Shown here one piece after another: positions 1 through 9,299 of a stretch of DNA of 64,000 nt. Under the pieces are notes generated by a model. That model searched no databases. It was not told the origin of the DNA and was given only the letters and a program-made list of their open reading frames with translations. The position numbers and the translations under genes are program-made. This DNA is from Nematostella vectensis (Eukaryota; Cnidaria; Anthozoa; Actiniaria; Edwardsiidae). The DNA lies in NCBI RefSeq assembly GCF_932526225.1, contig NC_064034.1, positions 19,838,927-19,902,926 of the forward strand, read 5' to 3'. How positions within the stretch are numbered: position 1 is the stretch's first letter; each line of letters begins with the position of its first letter.

Positions 1-833
1 CAAAAAGACTAAATACACAGGATATAAAGACAAGAAAGGTCTTCTTTAGCAATATGTGACAGGATTATATTTGTCAGCCTTGATTAAATATCTCAACGCT
101 GTCAATAAAGTAAAGAGAGAACGAAGAATATCAAAGGATGTTGTTATGCTCAAATTGCTTGTTAGACCACGAATTCTCAGTTTTAATGCTCGGTTACTGT
201 AAGCTGAGTTGCATTATACCAAGATAAATAAATGTACATAAATAAGACTAAAACAGTACATTATACTAATTTATACAGCTCTGTTTCGAAACTAAGGTTT
301 TAAAAATAATGAACTGGCACTAGCGGTGTGTGCCGGAAGGCTGTTCCAATCTGGAATAGTGTTGGGGAGAAATGAAAATTTGTAAACATCTGTACTCTAA
401 AAACATATGTATAAATCGAACATGCTAAGTGTCATTGATACAGTAGCTAGACTACTACGTATTTCTGTCGTTAAATTCTTACTTACCGTGAGGAATATAC
501 GCCTGAATTTATAGAACTTGAAAGAAAGTATTTACGAATTTAACATCTTCATGGCGATTGTCAGTTGAATAAAAGCCATTCAAGTGCCAAAATTATAAAC
601 CAATCGGAATTCAAGTAGATGGTATTTTAGCCAATCAAAACAAGGATAGATGACATTGATATGTCATCTTGACGTCATACTAAAGCTGGTACGGTGTTTT
701 AGTCTGAGCGATTGGTTTTAGGAAAAAAACGAACAAACGAGCATTATAAAAGCACAACAATAAATGAAAAAAAAAATGTCATATTCAAAATGCAAATCAC
801 CTTTGGCAGTGTTTTTTGGATGATGATGAGGAC
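1..833. other. Left flank of the tandem array, no gene seen
   Basis: This AT-rich stretch does not resemble the equivalent part of the later units; similarity to them starts near 834. It should therefore be the original 5' flank of the duplicated locus. The upstream exon that exon A needs, one ending one base into a codon, was not found here and may lie beyond the window edge. Confidence 0.5.
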
Positions 834-1108
834 GATGTTTGTCGGCTATCTTGGGAACCGACCATTTAGTATCTGACTGGTCGGTAAAACTCAAATGAAA
901 CACAATTTCTAAAAGAATCGAACAAGCCATTCTTAGCTAAAAGACAAAGCGACATTTTAGAAGAAAAAGTCAACAGAACGCGAAAATAATATATATTAAA
1001 GTGGTATGGTTTTCAAACGGTCGATCCCTTGAAAATAAACCGAATAAAGGTTTCCTAACTTATTGCCTTCTGTCTGTCAATAAAGATATCTATATTCCTC
1101 TCACTCAG

Positions 1109-2566
1109 CCACAGACGCCAAGTCTACTCTCCCAGACATCAGAGATACTAAGGACAAAACTTTCGTGAACCAGCGTAGGGCGGACCTACCCAATGTCCGT
1201 GATCTTTACAAGAACAAGAAAGTGGTTCCTGTAGCAGGCGAGGGCGCTAGTGCGACCACACCCATCACCGGGTCGCACCAGGCTTTGACCGCCATGCAAA
1301 GCGAAGAGGAGCCTGGGGCTTCTATGGGGCACAAGACAGAACGCAAGAAAGCCAAAGAGCTGAAGCCAATGAAGAAAGCGGGGTTAACCCCCCTTAGACC
1401 CCCACCCCACCTGAACACCATGGAGGACGATGATGGTCACAAGGTAAGTGACAGGTCCCGGATGAAGGGTACAATGAGTGAACAGGGTAAGTGACAGGTC
1501 CCGGATGAAGGGTATAATGGGTGTGCAGGATAAGTGACGGGTCCCGGATGAAGGGTACAATAGGTGAACACGGTAAGTGACAGGTCCCGGATGGAGGGTA
1601 CAATGGGTGAACAGGGCAAGTGACAGGTCCCGGATGGAGGGTACAATGGGAGAACAGGGCAAGTGACAGGTCCCGGATGGAGGGTACAATGGGTGCACAG
1701 GGTAAGTGACAGGTCCCGGATGAAGGGTACAATAGGTGAACAGGGTAAGTGACAGGTCCCGGATGAAGGGTACAATAGGTGTACAGGGTAAGTGACAGGT
1801 CCCGGATGAAGGGTACAATAGGTGTACAGGGTAAGTGACAGGTCCCGGACGAAGGGTACAATAGGTGTACAGGGTAAGTGACAGGTCCCGGACGAAGGGT
1901 ACAATAGGTGTACAGGGTAAGTGACAGGTCCCGGATGAAGGGTACAATAGGTGTACAGGGTAAGTGACAGGTCCCGGATGAAGGGTACAATAGGTGTACA
2001 GTGTAAGTGACAGGTCCCGGACGAAGGGTACAATAGGTGAACAGGGTAAGTGACAGGTCCCGGACGAAGGGTACAATAGGTGTACAGGGTAAATGACAGG
2101 TCCCGGATGAAGGGTACACCATATAATAACGGACAGTATATTCATCATTAATTCGATTCTGCCCTGAAGCTAATTACATGTAAGCTAATTACAAAACTTT
2201 AAAGCTTATTGATTGACCAATAATCTTGAAATTCAAGTTAACTACAGAAAGAAGTAATGACCTTCTTGATATCAGGCTCGGATGAACAAGCTGAAGAGAG
2301 CTCGTATTCGCCTTGCCAAGAACAGGGTCAACCCTGAGGTGAGCAAGCCTTTTCTGAAGTCACTACCAGATGCAACTCCAGGGGCGGTTTGGTGCGAAAA
2401 CTACGCGGTTCTACCTCCAATTGAATCCGCTCCACCCATAACGGGATTATACTCCCGCCATCTCCAGCCCACCCCTCCTCAGGCCAACACTCACCGGGGT
2501 ATCCTCGGGTACAAGACAAGTATCACACACGACCTAGTGATAAAAGACGTGGAGACCGATGAGTAG
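1109..2566 (+). CDS. Unit 1 exons A and B of an unrecognised duplicated gene
   Basis: Exon A is 1109-1443: it follows a CAG acceptor, begins two bases into a codon, and ends on AAG before the donor GTAAGT. Exon B begins at 2276 after TATCAG in phase 0, matching the end of exon A, and stays open to a TAG at 2564-2566. A GTGAGC at 2339 could be a second donor, but the frame stays open and protein-like beyond it. Exon A contains the related motifs LPDIRD and LPNVRDLY, then a polar Lys/Glu-rich stretch and a run of prolines; exon B starts with a basic segment (RARIRLAKNR). I recognise no family. The same exons and phases occur in all four units. Exon A here is six bases shorter than in the other units, keeping frame. 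Many differences between units change amino acids, so this may be a fast-evolving gene or a decaying one. Confidence 0.5.
1444..2118 (+). repeat. 43-bp minisatellite, about 16 copies, unit 1 intron
   Basis: The array begins exactly at the exon A donor. Each monomer contains GTAAGTGACAGG, followed by TCCCGGATGAAGGGTACA and a variable AATGGGTGAACAGG-type tail. Every copy therefore repeats a near-consensus 5' splice site. Confidence 0.95.
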
Positions 2567-2750
2567 GGGTCATGGGGTTCAATATGCGAGATACACCCTG
2601 CGTGCTCCACTCAAACCCAGTTTCGGTATGAAACTCCCGTCCTATGCAGATCACGCACCAACTGGTGACTTCGCCACTCGTGCTGTGACATGGTGGGTTG
2701 TCCCGTTAGACACATCAAGGCGGTGCGGTCTCCGCGACAAATTGAGGTGA
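2559..2750 (+). other. Unit 1 coding-like block B2, in another frame from exon B
   Basis: An ATG overlaps the exon B stop, and the frame then reads a protein-like stretch (YTLRAPLKPSFG, then YADHAPTGDFATR). In units 2-4 the same frame ends at a TAA inside GTAAAATAAAG, which also holds a poly(A)-type AATAAA. The two frames are out of step in every unit, so this could be a frameshift older than the duplications, an exon joined by a splice I cannot place, or chance. Confidence 0.3.
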
Positions 2751-2757
2751 GACGGCC

Positions 2758-3250
2758 ATGACCAGTGATAATCTCCTCTCTCTATCGGATTCATGGAGGT
2801 GTTATTTGCTCGGGGGAAAACGCTATCTGTGGCAGTATAAGGCGGGTGCTCACTTGCCACAGTACAAGGCGTGCGAGGAGCTCATATTAATCGTACGGCA
2901 CGTAGTCATCCCCGTTGATCTTGAGCGCCCCGTCTTGTACCATCGAGGCGAGTTTCTCTGTTGATCGTACGGCACGTAGTCATCCCCGTTGATCACGAGG
3001 GCTTCGCATTATTCTGTCGCAGGGAGCGTTTTATCATCTAGCAAATAATGCCAGTGAGCCTGATGGAAAAGGTCTTTAATCGCTGGCCATAAGTGCCTCA
3101 TCTCCTTCTGTCAGCGAACCCAACGCCTTGATGTGTGTTATGGAGACAACCACCATTTTACCACACGTATAGCCAGGTCACAAGTAGAGCGCGTGTCCTT
3201 TGTTTGGCGGAGCAAGTAGAGCCACAGACTGGGTCCCGATTGAGCTTTAT
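2758..3250. other. Unassigned sequence between block B2 and block C, unit 1
   Basis: This stretch is present in all units. It holds two direct copies of a 31-bp sequence (around 2890-2920 and 2962-2992) containing CGTACGGCACGTAGTCATCC. Read on the minus strand each copy gives INGDDYVPYD, but a stop interrupts the longer minus frame in unit 1. The part from about 3080 resembles the sequence at 4590, just before the LINE fragment. No gene is supported. Confidence 0.4.
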
Positions 3251-3450
3251 ATTTGTCTATCGTAGTTTTTCTTTTTTCGTTACCTTCATATAACTAACTT
3301 TACTTCTCTGTCTTCTGTAAATCTGATAAATTAAAAACATACTCAAACTGAATTTTGTAAATAAAAGCAGCTGAATTCTCTCATCTAAGACATTCCCAGT
3401 GTTCTCTCTTATTTTTATCATAATCATTTCATCAAGTAAACATATCAAAA

Positions 3451-3723
3451 GTGATCTATGATCTATTACCTATGATAATAAAAGCACGTGATGAGAAATT
3501 GTTTTGTATAGTGTCACCACCAGAGGTTCTGCTGGACAATAATGGCAACATTGTGGTCTGTGACGATGACGACCCTGCCCGCGTCCGTGCTTTCGATATG
3601 ATGGAAATGAGACCCTGTCAATCAATGTCAGCGCAGATGAGCAGAGTTCTGACGCCTCTCATCACAGTGTCCGTATTTGCCCTTTCCGCTGAAGACGTTT
3701 TTAGAAATAGGGTTAAACTTTAG
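3451..3723 (+). CDS. Unit 1 coding-like block C, unrecognised
   Basis: An open frame runs through a protein-like stretch containing ARDEKLFCIVSPPEVLLDN, then NGNIVVCDDDDPARVRAFDM, to a stop at 3721. Composition is acidic and ordered, unlike the AT-rich surroundings. A possible acceptor is the AAAAG before CACGTGATGAG, but its pyrimidine tract is weak. It could be a further exon of the exon A/B gene or an older inserted fragment. Unit 1 has the longest tail (about 29 residues after CQSM). Confidence 0.35.
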   Translation: MIYDLLPMIIKARDEKLFCIVSPPEVLLDNNGNIVVCDDDDPARVRAFDMMEMRPCQSMSAQMSRVLTPLITVSVFALSAEDVFRNRVKL

Positions 3724-3810
3724 AATTGTTTTTAACCATCAAAAGAAAATAAGAAAAGACGCTAGGGAGCATATGTCCCAAAAAAAGCTCCCGTGAGAAA
3801 TTGGTGATTA

Positions 3811-4460
3811 AAGCAAACCACTAGGCTAGTTGTGTTCAGAGAACCTCAAATAACAAGAAAAGTGATGTTGCCAAGTAGGCAACCTGTCACGTGCCGTTTA
3901 ATGGGGTTTCTAAGAAATGACGTTGCTCCTCCAGCATGGAAACGAGGCTCTATAATAAAATCAGGAGTATCTTTGACGTTTATTAATCAAATCATTTCAA
4001 AGTTGCAGGATATGTTGGGAAACACATATAAGACTACATAAAAGTCACGTGACTAGCACAGCATGGAAGCGAAGCTGTTTTAATTATTTAAAAAAATCAT
4101 TTTTTTAAAAATAAATAATTCATTATAGCTAAAGCTTCAATTTAAGCACTTTTTTTTAATATGGAAAAGCTAGAATGGGGTACCTGTAATGATTTATTGC
4201 TGCTTTTGTAAGAGAAAGGTGCTAGAACGGGCATTTACGTATTGTTAAAAAAACGATTTTTTTTATAATCCAAACAGCTTCGCTTCCATGCTGTGACTTA
4301 CGTGACTTTAAGGTAGTCTTATATGTGATCCCCAACATATCCTGCTACTTTGAAATGATTTGATTACAAACGTCAAAGACCTCACAGTTTGCATACTTGG
4401 CAACATCAATTTTCTTGTTATTTGAGGTCCTTTGAACACAACTAGCCTAGTGGTTTGCTT
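3811..4460. mobile_element. 650-bp foldback element, complete in unit 1
   Basis: The left arm (3811-4083) and right arm (about 4273-4460) are inverted copies. The left starts AAGCAAACCACTAGGCTAGT and the right ends with its reverse complement, and inner parts around CAGCATGGAAGCGAAGCTG also pair. The spacer is A/T-rich. No coding capacity is present, which suggests a non-autonomous foldback transposon. Confidence 0.8.
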
Positions 4461-4589
4461 ATTTTATGTCGATGTAAAAGGAAACAAAGATAATTCTAAC
4501 AAAGGGTTGATCCAAATTCCGAGGGGCTAAGAACAAGGGTTATAAAAGCAAATATTACATTCTCCCTTGGCCGATGTCTTGTCCAACCG

Positions 4590-5060
4590 CTGGCCATGAG
4601 GGGCTTATCTCCCTCTGTCAGGGAACGCAACGCCTTGATGGGGCTATAATTTGGGGCGACAGTTTTAAAAAGCACACCGACGCCATGATCCAGAAGCGTG
4701 CTTCCCGAATAATAATGAGGGTAAAATGGGACCAGCCATTAGCTGAACTTTTTGCTACTCTGGGAATAGTCATTAAATAAGCGAGTGTGGCGTCTGAAGT
4801 GTGAACTTATGTTTAAGACTTTAAATGGGCGCACCCCCGAATATTTAAGTAATAAGTTTAAGCAATTTTATTCTCAACATACGATCAATACAAGAAATAG
4901 TAAACGCGGAGGCCTGATTTTACCTCGTGTCCATCGCACTCTCGGACAACGAAGTTTCGCCTTTGGTGGGGCCAAAGCATGGAACGCTCTTCCATTGAAT
5001 ATTAGGGAAAGCAAATCCCTTACTATTTAGTGCTGCACTAAAGGCTTTATAGGTAAACAT
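4590..5060 (+). mobile_element. LINE (CR1/L2-type) reverse transcriptase C-terminal fragment
   Basis: Two consecutive plus-strand frames, shifted by a small indel, read as the end of a non-LTR retrotransposon ORF2. They contain MIQKRASRIIMR, a stretch with LKCELMFKTLNGRTPEYLS, and RSFAFGGAKAWNALPLNIR. The pattern of arginine-rich helix, then LNGxxPxYLS, then GAxxWNxLPxxIR, is typical of CR1/L2/Jockey-like elements. It is a 5'-truncated dead copy, seen only in unit 1. Confidence 0.8.
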
Positions 5061-5100
5061 GTTAATACTGTTCCTAGTGAAAATTGTGTCGTTTAACATT

Positions 5101-5226
5101 ATTGACTGACTGACTGACCGATCGACCGACCGACCGACCGGCTTACTGACTGACCGACCGATAGACCGACCGACCGACCGACTTTCTGACTGACTGACCT
5201 ACCGACCGACCTACTGACTGACTGAC
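5101..5226 (+). repeat. Tetranucleotide repeat of GACT/GACC
   Basis: Imperfect tandem copies of GACT, GACC and TACT words directly follow the LINE fragment and may be its 3' tail. Units 2 and 3 keep only a short version (14280-14303 and 24076-24100). Confidence 0.85.
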
Positions 5227-5229
5227 AAT

Positions 5230-6640
5230 TTGGCGCACAATTTGGTGGCTTCTTTCACTTCACTTTGGGTTTCGACTTCTAGGGTTAGGGTTTCGTCGCA
5301 ACTTGGCCAGTGACGCAGAACAAATGGTGAAAAACTCAAATCCAAGCGGTCGCGTAAGCTTGGGGCGATCCGTTTGCAACGCTAGAATATCAATATATAT
5401 TGTACATGGTGTCACAAAAAATATTTGTTAGCTTCAACGGTTGGATATTAAAAATAGGTAAAAGGTTCTTATCAGAGGGATATTTTAAATGGTGTCTGCA
5501 AAATCATGATCGGTGAAGATTCTACTTTTCAGAGGTAAGAAATGATTTCTTAGCTCCTTCCTTCATTTGATTGAAATGAACGTAAAACAATGCAAGAAAG
5601 GTTAACTGTACTTTTTATATGCTCGAGATTGATTTACTCGGAAACGCAAAAAAAAACGTAGTTTTTTTTTGTCCAAGCGTTTATTTTACCCTCGGCATTC
5701 AATGATTTCAAACGTGCGCTCGACTTAAAAGCTTTCTTTTTTCATCTCGAAAAATCTCACAAATGAATTGAAGGGACGTGATTTGAGTTAGAACTACGAA
5801 TTTCTGTATGAGAAATGTGCTTTCCGCTGCTAGAAATAAATACCTTTTGGCTTTCTGTAGAAGAATTGAAAATGGCGCCTACGAGTTCGGAAGAAAAATG
5901 CTTGAATTAGAGATTCTCTATGTCTTATCATCGATAATTTATTTTAATAGTATAATAACAATTACAATAATAATAACAAAATAATAATGATTTATTTAGC
6001 CACGTAAAAACACCTTAGAGTCAGGATGCTCGTTGTAACGAGTACTTCTTCTCGTTTGAATTCTCCAGGCGAAGAGTCTGGAGAAGTCAAAGGAGAAGAA
6101 GTTCTCGATGCCACGCATGCTCCACCACCAGCAAGCGACCAATAACTATGAGGCTTCCCTCTCAGGCGGCCACTGCAGAAGACAATAGGAGGCTTGGTGC
6201 CCAAGTGCTCAGAGTGGTTCTTTCTCGCAAAAGGAAATGGGGATTTGCCCGCGACCCCCGGGCAAATCCCGATTTCCTTTTGCGAGGAAGAAGGCAAAGG
6301 GTCTTGATGTCTGACGGCCATCTTGGGTACCGACCATTTAATATCTAAAGGGTTAGTAAAACACGAGTTAGCTAGAATTTCTAAAAGAATCGAGAAAGCA
6401 ATCCATAGCTAAAAGACAAAGCCAAATTTCAGATATGAAAGTCAAGAAAGTCAACAGGCCGCGAAAATGATGCATATTCAAGTGGTAAGGATAGTAAATG
6501 GTTAGTCCCTTGTATGTAAACAACTTAATAGAATTATATTTGAGAGTTTACATAACTGGAAAAGGTTTTCTAACTTACCATCCCTTTGTCTCTGAAGCTA
6601 TCTATCTATATATATATGAAATATACTTGAATCACTGGAT
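5230..6640. repeat. B-type block, unit 1
   Basis: This is the diverged partner of the A-type block that precedes exon A. Shared landmarks include AACGCTAGAATATCAA, TGGTGTCACAAAAA, CCACCAGCAAGCG, TCAGGCGGCCACTGCAGAAG, CGACCATTTAATAT and GGAAAAGGTTTTCTAACTTA, in the same order and orientation. It contains a hairpin at 6224-6286. No coding frame is supported. Confidence 0.75.
6224..6286. other. Long hairpin in B-type block, unit 1
   Basis: CTCGCAAAAGGAAATGGGGA is followed, after GCCCGCGACCCCCGGGC, by its near-perfect reverse complement. The arms are about 27 bases with one mismatch. The A-type blocks have only the right arm. Confidence 0.85.
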
Positions 6641-6690
6641 TGTGTTTTCTCGACGTTTCGGGAATGCTGCCTTCATCATGATTAACAATG
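6640..6690 (-). ncRNA. Hammerhead-ribozyme-like relic, unit 1
   Basis: The minus strand reads ATGATGA, a degenerate GC-containing stem, then CGAAACGTCGAG. This resembles a hammerhead core (CTGATGA, stem II, GAAA, GTC cleavage site) with a C to A change in the first core element and a weak stem II. It lies beyond the C-terminal end of the Penelope-like relic on the same strand, the place where such motifs are known in Penelope-like elements. Probably inactive. Confidence 0.42.
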
Positions 6691-6780
6691 ACGAGTAAAA
6701 ACTAAACAAATATAAGATTTCCAATGCGCGCACGGGGATGTCCGCGCGTGCGTTCAAAGCATGGGCAGTCCCACATCTTA

Positions 6781-7199
6781 GGGGCCGTCCACACTAACAC
6801 GGATTCGTTTGAATCCGTATACTTTTTGATACGTTTAGGCCTCCCGTCCACACTAACAAGCGCGCTGGATCCAGCGAATCCGAATACGTTTGAAAACGCG
6901 TCGAAAGTGAATCAAAATGAATCCGTATACTTTTGTCCGTAGTGTGGACGGTCGAATCCGTATTAAAATGAAAACGGCGTCATATCGCAGGCGCGCGCTG
7001 CTTTGAGCATGCGCATATCATAAAAATGACGAACCCCTGTACCTTTCAGCGTTTTCAAACGTTTGAATCCGTGTTAGTGTGGACGGCTAGATCCAGGCGA
7101 ACACGCTTAGAAAACGAAAGTGTGGACGCAAATCAAGTGATGCGTTTTCGGCGAAACGAATCCGGGTACTTTTGAATCCGTGTTAGTGTGGACGACCCC
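6781..7199. mobile_element. Small TIR element, 419 bp, unit 1
   Basis: It begins GGGGCCGTCCACACTAACAC and ends with the near reverse complement (GTGTTAGTGTGGACGACCCC), flanked by TA on both sides. Several internal copies of AATCCGTATACTTTT-like and GTGTGGAC words are arranged as nested inverted repeats. No coding frame. It separates the hammerhead-like motif from the Penelope coding relic, so it inserted into that element. Confidence 0.85.
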
Positions 7200-7201
7200 T
7201 A

Positions 7202-8770
7202 AATTAAGGCGGCTTGGCGCCAGGGTGTTGTGCTTGATGATAATCTTGGACTCCGCTCATTTACGGGTATCAGTGTCCATAAGGCCGGCTACCAGCATCG
7301 CCACCTTCATATCATTGACAGTATGATTCAGTTGATCGAGTTGATTCAGTGAGCCGGTACTGTTATTTCGGCAGTGTTGTTGACCAAAACCATCCTATGG
7401 CTTCTAAAATTACCCCCTAGACTGCGCCCAGTCTCGCCGAAGTATACTTTAGTGATACATTTTCTTGCACGAAATGCAGTAATCTAAGCCGTTCGAGGTG
7501 TTTGTATGTCGATTTTTTTCTGAATTGTCCCTTGCGGTGTTTTTATGGTGGGATCTTTGTTTACAAATGGACAAGTTCGGCAAACTTGGCTGCCGCGAGG
7601 GTCGTTTCCTACTATTGGATCAGTGTCTAATGGTATGGTGCTGCGGAACAAAATGTCCTTCAAGTTCCTATCACGTCTGAAGGCCTTTCAGAGGGGGTTT
7701 GAATATTTCTTTCGTATCGATATCGTTGCATTAGATTGTAAAGTTACGTTCAAAGATGGTAGACACCTGGCAGTTCTTTGGGAGAAAAATTGTGGAGAGT
7801 GGTTTTCTTTCTTGAGCGGTGTTGTTGCTCTGGCATCCTGACAAGAGATCATCACGATGATTTATCACTGCTTGCTCTCGTCCTCTTTTTACTATATCCA
7901 AGGGATAACCGCTGGCCCTGAAGAACTCCTCCATAAGTGACGATTGTTCTTGGAAATCATCCGCGTTACTGCAAATTTTGCGAAGGCGTACAAATTGCCT
8001 GTAATGGGCAGGAAAATTTGCTCGTGTAGACCGGGAAAATTGAAAAAAGTTATTACTTGACAAGTCTACTTTTTTAAAAGCTGGCGTGATTGCTTCTACT
8101 TGACAAGTTTTACTTGCCAAGTGCAGTAGGTTAATCGTGTAGACGCTCAACGAGTTTTACTTGACAAGTTTTCCCGATGAAAGAAGTTCGTAGGCCCCCT
8201 TTTCTTTACTTGTGGACTATTAAAAACGCTGCTATTGCTGCTCTGCTGCTCTTTGTAAGAGGCACCATTTTTTGACGGGAAGTTTTGTTATTTTTTTGTA
8301 TCGCCGCTGTCTGAAGGCATTACCAGCTCATCGCACGGAAAACTTGTCAAGAAAATATTGCTCGTATGGAAAGCACGTCTACACGAACGACTAGAATATT
8401 GTCAAGAAAAACTTGTCAAGTAAAAATTGCCCGTGTAGACGGCCCTTCAGGATGGATGTCTTGCACTTGCAGGGGTGGGATGAGTCAAAGTTCAGATACG
8501 AGTGACTATCGGTTGCTTTGTAGTGTATATTGGAGCCAATGCGGTTATCTAGTTAGACCATAAGGATGTTCTGGATTTGTTGTCTATCCTTGGAGCTTGG
8601 CCAGGCAAGTTTTAAATTGGTGTGGAATGTAGATGCATGCTCGGGGAAAGTGTTGAGGTCGTGGTCACGACAGGATAAAGCAACGGCGATGTCAAACATG
8701 TACCTCTTGTATAAGTTTGGTTTCTTTCCCGTGTAGCTGGATAGCATTTCTTCCTCTAAGTATCCCACGA
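7202..8770 (-). mobile_element. Penelope-like element relic (RT plus GIY-YIG), unit 1
   Basis: On the minus strand, 8768-8553 reads as a reverse transcriptase core: YTGKKPNLYKRYMFDI stands where Y-x-D-D is expected, followed by HASTFHTNLK. After a foldback insertion, 8010-7720 continues with RFVRLRKICSN-type RT thumb sequence (here QFVRLRKICSN), GYPLDIVKRG and an ERKPLSTIFLPKN motif. Then 7700-7210 holds the GIY-YIG nuclease region (CRTCPFVNKDPTIKTPQG, later HTVNDMKVAMLVAGLMDTD). Frames are broken by stops and shifts and the RT Asp pair is damaged, so it is dead. RT followed by a GIY-YIG domain is the hallmark of Penelope-like retroelements. Confidence 0.78.
8012..8450. mobile_element. Foldback element rich in CTTGACAAGT, unit 1
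   Basis: TTTTACTTGACAAGTTTT near 8050-8175 is mirrored by AAAACTTGTCAAG near 8335-8425. Copies of CGTGTAGAC occur near both ends and inside, in both orientations, so two foldback layers may be nested. It interrupts the Penelope relic between its RT core and the rest, marking it as a later insertion. Confidence 0.6.
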
Positions 8771-8848
8771 CAAAAATGGTTAGGACCTAGTATACTTCTC
8801 AGGTCTGTTTGTAGTATTGGCCGTAGAACCCAAACGTTTAAAGAGTTG

Positions 8849-9044
8849 TGCCTAGTGCACACTGGCGACATAACGACATGGGCGCGCGCACTCTTATCTT
8901 CGACATAATGACATGGACATAACGACGTAAGAGAAAAAACATGTTTTTTATTTTATGTCATTATGTCCATGTCGTTATGTGGGGCTAAACATAGTGCGCG
9001 CGCCCATGTCGTTATGTTGTTATGTTGCTAGTGTTCACTAGGCA
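8849..9044. mobile_element. 196-bp hairpin element, unit 1
   Basis: TGCCTAGTGCACACT at the left pairs with AGTGTTCACTAGGCA at the right, and the pairing continues inward through CATAACGACATGGGCGCGCG and GACATGGACATAACGAC. Nearly the whole element folds on itself around AAAAACATGTTTTT. No coding frame. Confidence 0.85.
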
Positions 9045-9299
9045 TTAGAACAAGCTCGGCCATACGGAGTTTCACCGTATTGGCTCCCCCCCCTCCTCCA
9101 CCAAGCTATGAGCTCTTACCATAAGCCTCGCCTGGGAGAAGAAAAATTGCGTTGACAACGGTTTCTTTTAAATAGGTGTTTTCGCTAGAATTGTTTTTTT
9201 TTTAACGCAAAAGGCGTAAATACGAAAAAGGAATAAAAAATTCGTGCGAATGCAAAACGTACTATTTTTTGTCAATTTTAAAGAAACATATAAAATAAA

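Noticed and set aside
1444-2118. CRISPR array
   Set aside because: The repeats are directly adjacent without unique spacers, and the host is a eukaryote.
1384-2148. Minus-strand frames with repeated HPGPVTYPVH-type peptides, also in units 2-4
   Set aside because: These are translations of the 43-bp minisatellite, which lacks stops on that strand. They overlap exon A and the intron and show no independent gene signal.
2758-2964. Plus-strand frame of 68 codons present in several units, and the minus-strand frame opposite it
   Set aside because: No splice context or family resemblance. In unit 1 a stop breaks the more protein-like minus frame. Its presence in all units follows from recent duplication.
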